Below are positions 1 to 13,252 of a stretch of 64,000 nt of DNA, piece by piece. Made by a program: the position numbers and the translations under genes. The notes below the pieces were generated by a model that searched no databases, had not been told where the DNA came from, and was given only the letters and a program-made list of their open reading frames with translations. This DNA is from Liolophura sinensis (lineage: Eukaryota; Mollusca; Polyplacophora; Chitonida; Chitonidae). The DNA lies in contig NC_088301.1 in NCBI RefSeq assembly GCF_032854445.1, positions 7,808,281 to 7,872,280 of the forward strand, written 5' to 3'. How positions within the stretch are numbered: the stretch's first letter is position 1; every line of letters begins with the position of its first letter.

Positions 1-491
1 TATGGGTAGAGGAAGCTATGCATTAATAATGACCTGGAGAAATCTTCCCAGTAAATCAATGTGTGATCGATGGATGGAGCGTGCATGAATTGTCTAGAAT
101 TGGAATGTGAGACAAGCTTTACATGTTCTCTTTACAAATGCTCTGGAATTTTCAACAGAAATAACTCCTCAATGGTAATTTTTTTTAAAACAATAAATAC
201 AACATAATGAGTACATCCATATATATATATACACTGTATTATGTATGTTCAAATGCACATGTTAACCTAAAAACCATCTCAGCATGCATTAATGTGTATC
301 ATTATACACAATCTCAAAGATATCCTTCTGTAAGCAGGTTTTTGAGCACTAATATGTACACAGCTTCTTAGGAGAGATTACTATTCAGTCACCTGTCGCA
401 CGTTCACGTAAGGGGATAATTCCAAACATAAACTTTTACCAGTGATTCCAGTGGCAGTCTTATTTATTAGCACAGAAAAGTATGTACCCGC
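1..491. other. No gene seen
   Basis: AT-rich sequence with a short TA microsatellite near 220-232. There is no convincing exon on either strand. Confidence 0.6.
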
Positions 492-677
492 TCATCGCTG
501 GCCAACTGTTTCAAGACATTCAGCATCAAAAGGTACACACAGTGTTGTGTTTTGTTTCTTTATGGACTCCAGCTGAATGGCAATTACCTGTGATTCTGAC
601 TTAATTGGCCTTTGGTCAATGCATGCAGCTATTCGTTTTTTGTTCACTGTGTCAACAGGTGTAAATCCTTCAGTCAA
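492..677 (-). CDS. Weak candidate exon, unidentified
   Basis: An open frame contains GFTPVDTVNKKRIAACIDQR and continues PIKSESQ to a possible donor (CACAG/gtaatt), or reads on to a stop at 492. It could be the end of the unknown minus-strand gene suggested by the 10.5-, 6.9- and 3.6-kb stretches. Length alone does not exclude chance. Confidence 0.15.
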   Translation of the reverse strand: MTEGFTPVDTVNKKRIAACIDQRPIKSESQVIAIQLESIKKQNTTLCVPFDAECLETVGQR

Positions 678-1654
678 TAGGACACAAGCCAGTAAGCTTT
701 TTTGTTTGAATAGTTACCTGGGCACTTGAACTGACCTACACCTCCTTCCTGCAACCCACCTGGCTTCGTTCAGGTAACAAGGTACGCACAACGTTTAAGC
801 TAAAGATACACCTCAAGCTCAGTACTGTTTTCAGGCATCTCTTAATTCTCTTTTTACCTGTACAGGTGAGCTCTCAGGTGTGCTGGGAATTTCTTAGTCA
901 CGTGTAGAATGGAGTGAATCCTATCAGCTGTTACAGTTCTTGCGTTTGCGTGATACATGTGATAGTTACTTCAGAAAATGAATACTGTACAAACAGCACA
1001 GACATGATGGTTATACACTTGTAACCATCCATGCCAGTTAAATCATGCCATATTAGATGTTTGAATTATATTTATTTTGAAAGAGAAAATTTCTAATACA
1101 TGTATGGTATTCTTTCGCTTACTCACGATAAAATTATATTGCTAAGGCTTAAAGTAAACTACCTCTAATTTCACAGTTAATTTTCCACCAACTGTGGTCA
1201 CACAGCTGTTGTATGAATGTGTGATCTACTGTTTATCATATAATTTCACCTGTTTTCTCACCAACTGAGAACAGCCAGGTGATTAGTTGATGAAATATTC
1301 CCTGAAATACCAGGTGAGTTATTACATACCTACACATTTTTTTCAAATTTCACTTTGAGTTTAAAAAAAAAGTTTAGACCTAAATTTATGGAAATCAATT
1401 AAAATATTCAAAATGAACAAAACTTGATGCCAACACTGGTAAAATTCCATTCAATTCTAACAGAGATTTCTGTTATGCACCAAAAAGTTAAGAAATCAGG
1501 GTAAATGGGAGAAAAGAAAACATCAACAAGCATCCCTGGCAGTGGTATCAACATGTGCACAAAAAAATTTGTCTAAAGCAATTGTGTTGTCCTCAGATCT
1601 TGCAAAAATCACATTAACAGCCTTACATGTAAAAGTGCTTATAAAGAAACACTC

Positions 1655-1850
1655 AAAATCAGGCTGACATCCTTGATTTTATCTCCAATAAGGGCACAAC
1701 AAAATCAGGCTGACATCCTTGATTTTATCTCCAATAAGGGCACAACAAAATCAGGCTGACATCCTTGATTTTATCTCCAATAAGGGCACAACAAAATCAG
1801 GCTGACATCCTTGATTTTATCTCCAATAAGGGCACAACAAAATCAGGCTA
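1655..1850. repeat. 46-bp tandem repeat, four copies plus decayed copies
   Basis: The unit begins AAAATCAGGCTGACATCC and starts at 1655, 1701, 1747 and 1793 with almost no divergence. A fifth copy starts at 1839 and breaks down after about ten bases. Further decayed copies reach about 1950. Confidence 0.95.
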
Positions 1851-3089
1851 AGATCTAAGTTGGCTAAATCTCCAGTAAAGACACAAGAAAATCAGGCATC
1901 ATGAACATCCTTGTCTATAACTCCAGTAGGGACACAATAAAGTCTGGCCAATAATGCACATCCTTGACTATGCTCACCCAGTCAAGCTAACATCCTTGGG
2001 GGTGCTCCCTGAAGGGTGCAAACATCAGACACACAGCATTCTTGATTATACATCTGATAAAGATAAAATTGTGACAGCATCCTTGACATGTTGACATGTA
2101 TACCCCTAATAAAGGCACTACCAAATTGTGACTGCATACTTGTTTATGTACCCTTCCATATATGCTCAGATATCACTGATACACACCGTCTGGTCACAGG
2201 TGAAGAAATCAGTTATTTCATTATAAAACAAACCTGTTAGTAGAAGCCAGCTGTTGGCCTATACAGTCTGACAACACATGGACAGGTCATCATAAAGTAC
2301 CGTAATTCATCTAATTATTTATGATAACAATTCATTGTCCTTGATGTGACTATACAATGTAGTCACTTATTATATCAGGGTTGCAGCATACATACATGTA
2401 TGTCTGTACATGCATCTGCATGTTGCTATTTTAAGAACATTTGACTACACTGTAGTAAACATTACTTTTAACAAAATTGCAATCTCATCTCAAGCAGTGT
2501 TTCCTCTCCATATGCACAAATGTCCCAATCAGTATACACAGTACATCCTACTACATTGTAGAAAACACTACTTAGAGATATTACAAAATTACAATCTCAT
2601 CTTAAGCAGAGTTTCTTCTACATATGCATTATACAGTATATATGGTACATCCTACTACACTTTAGGGAACATTACTTATTACAATATGTCAATCTCATCT
2701 CAAGCAGGGTTTCCTCTACACATACACACATGCACCATACAGTATTTACAGCACACTCTTTCGCATCACAAAGCTGTTACATGAGGATTCCAATAAAACC
2801 ATAAATTACTGGATGACCAGCAGGGGACATCATGCATAATTGAAGCAATATCTGGTCCAATTTCTAGGTTTTCTCCATGGCTGTATCTGTTGTTGAAGGA
2901 TTCAGTATCACATCTGACCACATTACCATTCATTCCTACACAATACTACAGCTAGAGTGTTGGAAGGACATCCCTGTCAGCTCCAGTGGCTGGTTGAATA
3001 ACGGATGCAATAAGCCTGCAATTACACATAACCCTCAAATTTGATAGTGATGACTTTTTAGGGACTATACTAAAATACGCATGTACATG

Positions 3090-3330
3090 TAAATAATAGT
3101 GAATGTGTGTGTACAATAGTAACAGTTATACACTCGGTGTGTACACAACAGTAACAGTTATACACTGTGTGTGTACACAACAGTAACAGTTATACACTGT
3201 GTATGTACACAACAGTAACAGTTATACACTTGGTGTGTGTACAATAGTAACAGTTATACACTCGGTGTGTGTGCAATAATAACAGTTATACACTCAGTGT
3301 GTGTACAATAGTAACAGATATACACTCAGT
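3090..3330. repeat. 32-34-bp minisatellite, about seven copies
   Basis: The repeated core AGTAACAGTTATACACT is separated by GT-rich linkers of variable length. Confidence 0.9.
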
Positions 3331-3568
3331 TCTACGATTACAAGATTAGCATCTCTGATTATATCAGCCTGACACAACAACATTATTATAAGCAGACACA
3401 AAATATACATTTAAGTGTGCAACACTTAATTCATGGTCATGCTGAGCCATAATTAACATAATCTAGATGAAACCTTGCAGCGGGATAATTTTGGATAATG
3501 ACGCCTCACAATGTGTTTTTAACTCCAGCCCAATCTTCACAAAACTGGGCAGGTCTTTTGTAACTCAC

Positions 3569-3687
3569 CATGAAAAATGGCATAATTATCATCAATACAG
3601 GAATAGATACTTGTAAGAAAGCCAGAGCACCTGCACAAGCTAAAAGTGATTTTCTGATCTGCTCAAGGGGGGCCCTTGCTGGTTCAA
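3569..3687 (-). CDS. Possible membrane-segment exon, unidentified
   Basis: About 40 codons open between an acceptor (acatatcag) and a donor (TTCATG/gtgagt). They encode EPARAPLEQIRKSLLACAGA followed by a strongly hydrophobic stretch ending PVLMIIMPFFM, a likely transmembrane helix. Coding-like composition and two good splice sites support it. No family was recognised and no confirmed neighbour exon is in phase. Confidence 0.28.
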
Positions 3688-4516
3688 CTGATATGTATAA
3701 TGGTTCCCTTAAACACAACTGACTACATGCAACTCTTTAAGGTGAATGGCACTGCCTCTAATTTCCCCCCAAAATTCTGTTAACAGGTTTCTCTCGTTAT
3801 CATGTAAGATCATAGAAGTTTTCTTTGTGAAAATATATCATGAAGTATATTTAATAAAAATCTTCACAACGGTCCAACGTAACATGCTGAAAATTTCCAT
3901 AACTTATCTCTCTGAGATCATTCATGTTAAACATTTATGTAAAAATGTTTTCTGACATCACTGAAAAAAAGATGAATGAACAAGCGCCATTTGAGGCTAC
4001 GTTCCAAAATCTGAGGGGGAAAAGCCATCGTGTTTGAGTGAATTGTATTATGTCCAAATTTGTGGGGTTCTTTTCCAGCCAAACATAAGCTACAGATGAC
4101 ATACACGTGTAGGCAAAGTAAGAGAAACATGCAAAACAATCATCATTGCGTATTAACTCAAGAGAACTTTCAATTTCAGATAGAAAACCATCAAAGACTT
4201 TAGTAGTTCACTTAAAAGCTTGGAAGTTTGTCAGATTTTATGATGAAGGCTGGTGTTTACGCTCAGCAATTTGAAATCCTCAAACCCCCACCCCCACCTG
4301 ATACACCTGGTGGATTTCATATAAGTGAAAACTTCTTATTCATTTATTTACTTTTTCATTCTTGTTTAAAGAAAAAAGTCTCGAGAATACTGTTTAACTG
4401 AGGGCATTTAATATTAATATTTACTTGAAATATAACAAATCCTCTAGCAATCATACAGGCACATTTCAGGATACCCTACTTCCTCAACCTGTCTCGCATA
4501 TAAAAGAGTATCTTTC

Positions 4517-4696
4517 TACGTGATTTTCTCACCTTTTTTATTCGAGTTTGGAGACAAGACTACATTGGTTGGGCTGGCCAATTTCGGGGCTTCACAAAAG
4601 GTAAAATTTTATCACTTTGCACAGAATACTGCTCTCAGAACAGGCTTGAGTTAACATCTTACAATCATGCGAAAAAGGTGGAAGAACTACAGTAGT
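4517..4696 (-). mobile_element. Short inverted-repeat transposon (MITE), diverged third copy
   Basis: Same family as the copies at 8.4 and 56.2 kb. The ends CACCTTTTTT and AAAAAGGTG are inverted, flanked by TA. The interior shares the GTATTCTGTGCA-like and AATTGGCCA-like segments in reverse orientation. Confidence 0.7.
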
Positions 4697-5051
4697 CTTA
4701 TTTCATGATACATACCGGTAGTCATACATCCTGTCAGGCTAGTATACACGAATAGAGAAACCTCACAGCTGGCCAACAAATAGCTGGACCATAATCTACT
4801 GTACTCTACTGTAAACATCATTTCCAAAACCAATGTGTTTAACCACACTGAATACCTTTTTTGCACCACACTTCTACACCTGACACACTCTTGTACATAC
4901 ACACCTTGCTTGTTGTACATGTTTATAGAATGATGAATGATTATGGCTTGGAATGCCACATTGGTGAGAACATGTTCAAACCACGAGGCAATATAAGTTT
5001 AAATTAACGGACAAGTATACATGTACATGTACAATTGGTTAACCCTTAAGT

Positions 5052-5146
5052 AATGATTTATTTATTTATTTGATTGGTGTTTTACGCCTTACTCAAGAAT
5101 ATTTCACTTATACGACGACAGAGAGCATTATGGTGGGTGGAAACCC
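5052..5146 (-). mobile_element. SINE family 1, 3' fragment
   Basis: Carries the tail and body of the element seen complete at 17190-17432 (ATTTATTTATTTGATTGGTG, then the CTCAAGAATATTTCAC body, then GCATTATGGTGG). The tRNA head is missing. Confidence 0.85.
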
Positions 5147-6891
5147 TAAAGTAATGAAGAGTCTTACATCAATTATATTTATATATAAACATATATACTT
5201 ATACATGCCACATGCCTGGTATCAAATTCCACATCAGTCATGCTGCCGCACATTATTCTGGTATGCAACACCTATATAAAGTGTCACACTTATTTATAAA
5301 TTGTTCACATCTATCATTCTGACTTAATCCCACTATACAGTCACCTGTCCAGCGGCTTGCATAGTCCAAGCCTAACAACCCACCTGAGCAATCCATATTA
5401 GCAACACAAGGTTCCATGCATGTGCTACCGGTATTGTCCACTGGATGAATACCTGAACATGTGGTAGAGCGTCGCGCTTCACACCTTCTAACAACCTACT
5501 CAGGTACACTCTACTGACCCTACATGTCGTGAGAAGAGCAATGGTAAACACCACACTAAACTCAACCTTCCTGTGTCAATTCTACAAGGGAAAAGGCTTG
5601 TCCACTTTAACAGGATATAGGCTTCAAAATAGAAGTCATGCTTTAGAATTTGGTCCCAAAACATTTGGGATAAAAATAAAATTCAAAAAAAAAAAAGCCT
5701 GTGAAAAATGGGTGATTCTGAGGAAAAAAATTCAAGGACTGGCTAATGGTACAACTACATTGTAAAATGCAAACGAAAAAACCATTATATACAGCACAAC
5801 ACTGAGTTCAACTGAGAATATAACCCAGCATCAAAAAAATTCACCATGCACTAATTGTGAACTGTCTCGCTCTTAAAATTTATAAAGACATTCTTTCCCT
5901 AGCATATTAGAATGTTTTAATGACATCGATTCGTTTTAATGACATTTATAACTTTTAAATACGTCTTTGAAGTGGCTTTTGAACATAAGAAATTAATACA
6001 TGACTATAGTGTAACAACAGACATCAGGTATTTGTATAATATACTAGTACATATAAGTTTGAGTATTCTAATTATAATATATACATGAAAAACAAAGACT
6101 TAATAAATACATTATAATTGTATACATATAAAAATTACAATTTTATTTTAATTTTTTGCACATAACAACTAAATAATGTCTTTATTATATAACACAAGGT
6201 TGCAGAATCTATTAAGGATGGTATATGATAATTTGTATACATGTCCACGAGTACAGATAGATTCCTATACTAGGAGATATTTTTCACTCACAAAATATGA
6301 GACTTCTGAAATGCAGTACAATCATTAAGACTTTGTAAAGCTGGTGAACTGTACTAGATGTTCTGCCTTGTTAGTTTACAGCAATCTGTAGGCAGTTAAG
6401 CATCACAAGACACTGCTGAAGAATGTAAACACTTTTAATTCGTTCATACAGAAAACATGTCTCAACATGCGTTTTATAGTACTATTCACTAACACAGACT
6501 AAGTAATAAGGTCTGTATTTAAGTGGTATACCCTCTCTACTGTAGCAATGGCTGCAAAAGTACAATGGCATTTATAAACCAGAAAAGGAAAACAGTAACA
6601 CTCGATAAACACGACATAATGAATTACGCACATTCACAATGAGGAACACATACCCAGAGCGGTGACAGTCTAGGCTTACAACAAGGAAAGTTTCAGACCT
6701 GATAAATGCATGTGTACCAGAATACAGCATAGTGCACATTAGAGGCTAATTACGAATCGTGAATGAGATGTAACCCAATTTATAAGCTGGTGTAATAAAG
6801 TATGCTTATCAACAGCTTAATTACTGATATCAAAATATACGAGGCATTCTCTAGCCAAAAAGATGGACTGATTCCTTCAGAAATTGCTTAC

Positions 6892-6938
6892 CCGTGACGC
6901 TAGAGATTTAATTTCAACTCCTGATTGTTCTGCTATAG
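6892..6938 (-). CDS. Possible internal exon, unidentified
   Basis: An open stretch reading AIAEQSGVEIKSLASR ends at the donor CACGG/gtaagc. It is preceded by a pyrimidine run and AG (exon start 6938 or 6929). It may belong to the same unknown minus-strand gene as the 10.5-kb and 3.6-kb stretches, but their phases do not join directly. The family is unknown. Confidence 0.22.
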
Positions 6939-7039
6939 CTTTCAGGGGGGCCATAAGGATACAAGGAAATTTTAATACCCTTTAGAGGTGCTCAAATTAC
7001 AGCATAAGCCCAAATTACGGAGAATCTAGCATGGTAAAT

Positions 7040-7408
7040 TTAACTTATATGTTCGAGTGAGTGAGTGCTTGGGGTTTAACGTCGTACTTACATGTAACAC
7101 CTTTTCAGCCATATGACAAAGGAATCCTTAGAATGCATGTAATGTGCCTCCTCGTTGCAAGACGGATTTCCACCACTCTTTTATCTAGTGCTGCTTCACT
7201 GAGACACCTTACCGAAGGCAAGTAAGCCGCACCGCCCGAGCCATTATACTGATACAGGTCAACCAGTCGTTGCACCATTCCCTTCATGCTAAATGCCAAG
7301 CGAGGAAGTTACAACTGCCTCTTTTAAGGTCTTAGGTGTGACTCAATCCAGGATTGACCCTGGATCCGCCCTCGAAGCGGACGCTCTACCAACTGTGCTA
7401 TCGGGGCC
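7040..7408 (-). mobile_element. SINE family 2, full length with tRNA-like head
   Basis: The minus strand starts with a tRNA-like head (GATAGCACAGTTGGTAGAGC, B-box-like GGTCAATCC) and runs into a body ending at the GGGGTTTAACGTCGTAC region near 7060. No open reading frame is expected. The head resembles a pol III internal promoter. Confidence 0.85.
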
Positions 7409-8039
7409 GGTAAACTTATATGTTTGAAACAATTCTTTATGTTGATAAAGTATACGGAATTTTGATACAATAATTTGGTATATAAGGAAATAATTTAAAG
7501 CTTCCTAATATCTGGAAATATTTGAATCCATAGGGACATGGAGCTATGGTTTCCTCCAGACTCTGACTGATTTTCAACGTATATATACATGTATATATAA
7601 ATACATGTACACATAAGATGCATCATTCCATGAATCTACCAAAAGACTTAAGTATGAATACAAGGCTGAATTCACAAAATTTTGCAACTAGCTAGCCTTC
7701 AATTAATTTATCTACTGTATTTATTCTTCCAATTTTTGCGACATCTTGCCTGCTCCTTTTCGCCAATGTTTTATGTCATTTCTCTATGGTCATAAGGAGA
7801 TCCTCAATGACTTTATTTATACACTAAATGTTCCCTAGACACAACATTTATGCTATGTTAGTCTGTAAACTACATTTCAAAAATCTTACATCAACTAGTT
7901 CGATTTATAAAACCCCATTAAAGTTGAGTCTTCTGCCTATCGTGCCAACCAGGGAGCCCTGGCTGGGTGACAATTCTTTACGTTCATAAAGTATGTGTGT
8001 ATGTATATGCCATTTCTGACGTTTTAACTAATTGGAATT

Positions 8040-8265
8040 GATTCAGGGGACATCAAACCCCCTACCTGTGGTTTGGAAGGTGCAGCACTGGGGATCTACT
8101 TTAATGTATCTCATGAACAACATATACATATCTTTACTATTCCGAAAAACTGAGAGAGAGAAAAGCAATTTTGGCTTTGTTCCACAAATATCCGTCCTAA
8201 AAATTAGAGGAATTACACGTGGGAAACTTTGTGAAATTTCATGGTTTGTTGAAAAATCTTATGAA
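8040..8265 (+). repeat. Dispersed repeat shared with 54.1-54.26 kb
   Basis: Blocks ATGAACAACATATACATATC, TTCCGAAAAAC and CTAAAAATTAGAGG align with the minus strand of 54100-54260. Family unknown; possibly an old transposon. Confidence 0.6.
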
Positions 8266-8445
8266 TAAATTGTTTGTACAAACTTACTAGGCTAGGCTGA
8301 GAGACAATGATATGTATCCAGGTACACTATCAAAGTACAAAGTGGCAATGCCATTTTCCTTCAAATCACACAGAGTATTCGTTTACATTACATTTTTACC
8401 CAAATGTGGTTTTAAATATGCACAAAATCATATGCAGACCCTATC

Positions 8446-8671
8446 TACTGTAATCCTTCAACCTTTTCGCACATCTGCAAGGTGTTTTGTCAAGCATATT
8501 CTAAAGGTATGATTTTGTGCAGACTGAAAAAATTATACTTTTTGCATTTTTTTTTTTTTAAATTGGTCATTCAAACCAAGTTAGTTTTGTCTCCAAAATC
8601 AAATTAAAAATGTGAATAAATTGCACTGGAAAATGTTCTTTCATATGCAAAAAGGTTGAGGAATATGGGTA
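8446..8671 (+). mobile_element. Short inverted-repeat transposon (MITE)
   Basis: The left end TACTGTAATCCTTCAACC and right end GGTTGAGGAATATGGGTA are inverted and imperfect, with TA at both edges (possible Tc1/mariner-type target duplication). It is about 226 bp with no coding capacity. It aligns over its full length with 56184-56393. Confidence 0.8.
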
Positions 8672-10494
8672 CATGTACTTTGCCTTGCCATCTGATTCGT
8701 GAGCTAGAATGAGAAGCTGTTTCCAATGTGATTATTGCAAATGTCTGATATTTAAACTTGAACCAGGACATCAGGCCTACAGTTCTTGCACCCTTGAATA
8801 AGAGCTTTAAAAGCTGAACAGCCACTTCTTTTCATATCTCCTCATTTTAATTCCATTATCGCCTCAAAATTAAATTTCATCAGGATAAGGTGTCTCAAAG
8901 AAAACACACACACAGCAGACTAAATCCATGCTTTAAATGAGAAATGAAATGCCGAAGAAGACTGAGACTGAGATTTTAAAACGGAAATCTGCTGTGACAT
9001 AAGGACTAGAAAACAGCACAAATCCCTAGTACCTCAAGGAAGAAAACACATAAGCCCTTGAACTTACTTGAAGGAATCCATCAATCTTATAATAAATGAT
9101 CTGACTAAGCATATATATCAACACGACGAAGCCAGTAACAACAGAAACTTGATAAACTTTAACTGTCAGATATGTAAATTTTGAACCCTGTACATTTATG
9201 TTATATTAAGACTGGCTAAAGGCTAGTCATCACATATTTGTGGTAAGAAATCTTTCATCTGATATGTGCAACAGATAGGAAAAACACAAAATCCTATATC
9301 ATACTATTTCTGAAAATTTTACTCACTACACACGTGCACTGGTTACAAGACATGATGTACTTGATTACCAAACACCCTACAATAGCTCTATTCAGGCCTA
9401 CAAACAACTTTTTGAGCTTTGTTGACAAATTCCAAAACCTCTTCAATCCATCAAGAGTTTTGGTGATTTCGTATGTTATTTACATCTGACAAATGTCATG
9501 CAGTACCCACATTATACCCAACAAGAATGGATTTTATGCCTAACAATGTCTTTGTCAGGCTTGTTTATTTTTATTTAACTTTTTACATGAGAAAACAAAA
9601 GTGAAATTTGTTTCAAATCATGAGTTAAAAAAAAAAGTAGAAAATGTTCCATCCTTATATGACCTGAAGGCATTAACAATACACCATAATACTGGGCCAG
9701 CAATACAGGGCCTTGGTTGCCACTGGTCCCTGGCCACTACAAGCCAGCCTATGGCTGTAACATTACCTGTAGTGGAAGATGACAGCACAGCCAGACAATG
9801 TGACCAGGTACACAGTTGTTATGGTGACAGGTCAAATAAAGCTTGTCAGTATCAGACCAGAGATAATGTCACTTCAGACAAACTGTCTGTCACCAAATGT
9901 TAGGCAAAAAAAAAAAAAAAGAATAAAAATATTACGAAAAAAAAAAAAAAACATAGGATATTGCCACTCAAAGTCCAAGTCAGCCTGACAATCTGACAAT
10001 TTTGATCTTCTAACCGACACACGAGCCGGGTGTGCAGTTCTTAGCAGGAATTGCACGTGCTGGTACAAACTGTGCAACGCCTGTTGTGCATTCAATATTC
10101 CATCAATCAACCTGTGACAGGGCAAATATTCAGCCTATATATATATATGTACATGTACTGATACTCAGCATATAGCGTTACACATTGCTCATCAAGCCTG
10201 ACACAATATATTGATCAGTTTCCCTACCCAAACAGTTGCCCATGATCCCATCATATGTAGCGTATACACAAATCCATGGACATGCATACATCCCAGGCCC
10301 TTGCAGCTATCGCCCTGGTAATGCATTATGCAACAAGTGACTGACATATAGTACTCTCTGTAACCAATATGGCACCACAGGTTATTAAAGAATAATTAGT
10401 TAATTATTACGGTGGAAACAAAAAAAAAAAGTAAAAAGAGAGAGATCAACAAATTAATTAAGAGTCACAAAGGCAAAATATTAATTGTACTTAC

Positions 10495-10563
10495 CTTTGA
10501 TGTTTTTGTAATTGAACCCAGTTTCTGTACCTGAAATGTGTTCCAGATTAAGGCAGAATCCAT
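10495..10563 (-). CDS. Possible first coding exon of an unidentified minus-strand gene
   Basis: An ATG at 10563 opens 23 codons (MDSALIWNTFQVQKLGSITK plus TSK) ending at a strong donor AAAG/gtaagta. An in-frame TAG lies four codons upstream. A plausible 5'-leader exon with a consensus donor (AAGGAG/gtaagtaatt) ends near 13,910, 3.3 kb upstream. The protein is not recognised. The exon-like stretches further along this strand (6.9 kb, 3.6 kb) do not join it directly by phase, so at least one exon is missing or the exons belong to different genes. Confidence 0.33.
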
Positions 10564-12767
10564 CCTAGTTTCTTGCTATATTGCAACCATGCCGATTGTT
10601 GAATGCTGACAATTGTGGAGTACATTACCCAAGCACAATGGCAATTAAAATTTCACCTCAGCAAAAGCAGCACATGAAATCAGTCCATCCAATAAAACTG
10701 TAGCGTTGAAATGAGCGAGTCAGTTACCAGACCGCCACACCATGGCCTAGCTGCTGTTCAAATGACACATGTGCGAAACACGTTTCTGTCACAATCTCAT
10801 TCAAGCTGGAGAACACAGTAGAGGCATGGTTTTTTTTCACCAGCCACCAGGTATTTTATGCCCAGAGCTCCTCCTGTATAGTAGTACGTTGTAAACCATG
10901 CTTAAATCACATCAGCATTTACATCAGGCTTATAGCACCTAGAACCAACCCCACTGTGACTGTGGCTTACTTAATCACGTTCTACTGTAACAGAACTAAG
11001 TCCACCTCAAGTCAGCTGTCACACAGGCAGCTACTGGTTACAAAAAGCCCATGGACTTCCTCTGTACGCCCACATATATGTACTTGTCACTCCCACCCAA
11101 CCAGTGCCACTAACACACGTAACCTCCTCCAGTGTGGCACACCAAATTTGTGGTTTCTCGGCTTGATGCTCTCATACCACGAGAGGAAACAACGACGACA
11201 AAAAAAAAAAATTCCTCCATTCATATGGCGTCGGTGGCTGTGGTCAACCTATGAATGTGAGGGATAGCCCGCCAGCTCTCGGCTAAGTCCTCCGCTAACA
11301 CTATATCCCCAGGTCCATTGATGCTAGTGCGTAGGGGAGCGTGCCTGCATACATAAGTATTCAGTCCATATATTAATGCTGGAGCTATAGTATGTGGCCC
11401 GTGCCTGTCAAACAAGCTGTACAGTAACAAGTTGCATGATATAAACTGCCGAAGGCACCACAAAATGGGGTCATGAGGCAAAGGTAAATTTTTCAATTTA
11501 GACAAAACCGGTCATTAATTAATTAAATTGTATAAATTCTGGAAATATATTGTCAGATGTACCAAACACTTAATATACATGAAATTTTCCACAGCTGGAA
11601 ATTATGACCCACATGTACATTAATGATTACATACATCTAGTTCAATTTATTTACATTTCAGTGCTGTCATTCCCATAACATTCTCACTGTAGTAAATTTT
11701 TATCTAGACATGCAGAGACTGGACTGTTGCTAAAATTATTAGAGGTTTCCTCCTACACCCAGTATCAATGATTATTATTTTGAAGTATTCAGAAGTAAAT
11801 ACATTTTTGTCCACATACATATTGTATGTATTGTTACTAAATCTTACTGGAAATACCAAAAACAGTGTGTTTGCCAAACAAACTGCTGAAGGAAATATGG
11901 TAAACCTGTTGAATTTTCACATGTAGATTACCTGCCACTGAGCCATACAAAAGCCCTGTCCAGACTAGCCCAAGGAGTGTACATTATGACAGCATTATGT
12001 GCAGTATGTAAGGGTCACCAGCACACAATACACTCCCCCCAGATGCCGCAGGCAGTGGGGCGGTAAGGTTGAGTTGACAGAAACACCCGGTCTCTATAGG
12101 TCACTTAACCCTGACACACAATACAGCACCAGCAGACATTTAACTCCTGGACCCCTTTCAGAACTAAGAATTTTCACCCAGAAAAGAGAACAAGAGAGGT
12201 CCCTAAGCCATCACCTGTGTTCAGTGACAGGTCAATAAAAGGTAATGAGATGGTACTCAGATGTCTTTGAAAATGACAATCTGAAACCTGATTCCTTTCA
12301 CTCCATTTCTGCACAAGTAGATGTTGATGGCAAAACCCAAAGGTCGCACACATGCACCTGAGACTACTTTTTCCCTAGACTAGTATTTAAACCATCACTG
12401 TTCATTATACTGTACAGATGCCACCACAATGACTTTGGTTTTCCTATCACAACAACATGTAAATGGATATATGTAGCTACAAGACCAATTTCTGAAATTA
12501 CCAGATGAACCTTTTCCCTTTTTTCTCTTTTCTCTTCCTGATAAAATTTAATTCAACATACATATATTTGTACAAAAAAGTAAAACAAATCTGGCTTACT
12601 GGAATCATTGCGCACATTTGGTCTGGAAATACTACCTCCTTCTCTTTAAAATGATTTCTCTGACTTCCACAAAAGAAAAACTAATTTAATCTCACAGTTG
12701 GGAAATGAATGAGAAATAATCATATGAGGATGCGAGTCATACGATCTTACATATGAGAACTGTGTGA

Positions 12768-12832
12768 GATCAGGGTGTGTGTAAGATCATGGTGTATGTA
12801 AGATCATGGTCCGTGTAAGATCATGTGTATGT
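12768..12832. repeat. 17-bp minisatellite
   Basis: Unit GATCATGGTGTATGTAA, three to four imperfect copies. Confidence 0.85.
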
Positions 12833-13232
12833 GTATGAACAAGAAGTGAGTGTTTTTGGTATCATGCGAATATACTGCACACTGACATTGTCCTGATTTG
12901 TCAGTCCTGATTTGTCGCATCCTCTACAGACATGATACATAAATGGTTCTGGGTAGTCGTAACTGAACTGTATTTCTCCTAAAAAAAATCAAAAGCAAAT
13001 AACAGTCAACAAACATTACTTTGGATGCTTAATTTCACTAACATTTTTCTTCTGGAATATATGGAGGATAATGCACAGTGAAGGTTGAAAAAATATTTAT
13101 GGTATTCATCAGCCTTCACTGTGTAATATTCTATTTATTATTTATATTTTGATAATATCATGATTTTGTGAATTTGTACACGTTTAAACAATACTTTTAG
13201 CTGATGGCTTTCACAGATTTTTGTACACAGCG

Positions 13233-13252
13233 TGACGTCTTGCAAGACGTCA
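13233..13252. promoter_or_regulatory. Perfect 20-bp palindrome with two CRE-like half elements
   Basis: TGACGTCTTGCAAGACGTCA is self-complementary over its whole length and contains TGACGTC on each strand. No nearby promoter is established. Confidence 0.35.

Larger units (their letters stand above)
678..3568. other. No gene seen apart from two minisatellites
   Basis: Non-coding by inspection. The tandem arrays at 1655-1850 and 3090-3330 are the only structure. Open frames near 2.4-2.8 kb come from degenerate repeated sequence and have no coding look. Confidence 0.6.

Noticed and set aside
7330-7408. Genuine tRNA gene near 7.4 kb
   Set aside because: The tRNA-like A and B boxes belong to the head of a SINE. 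The sequence does not continue into a full cloverleaf with a normal 3' end.
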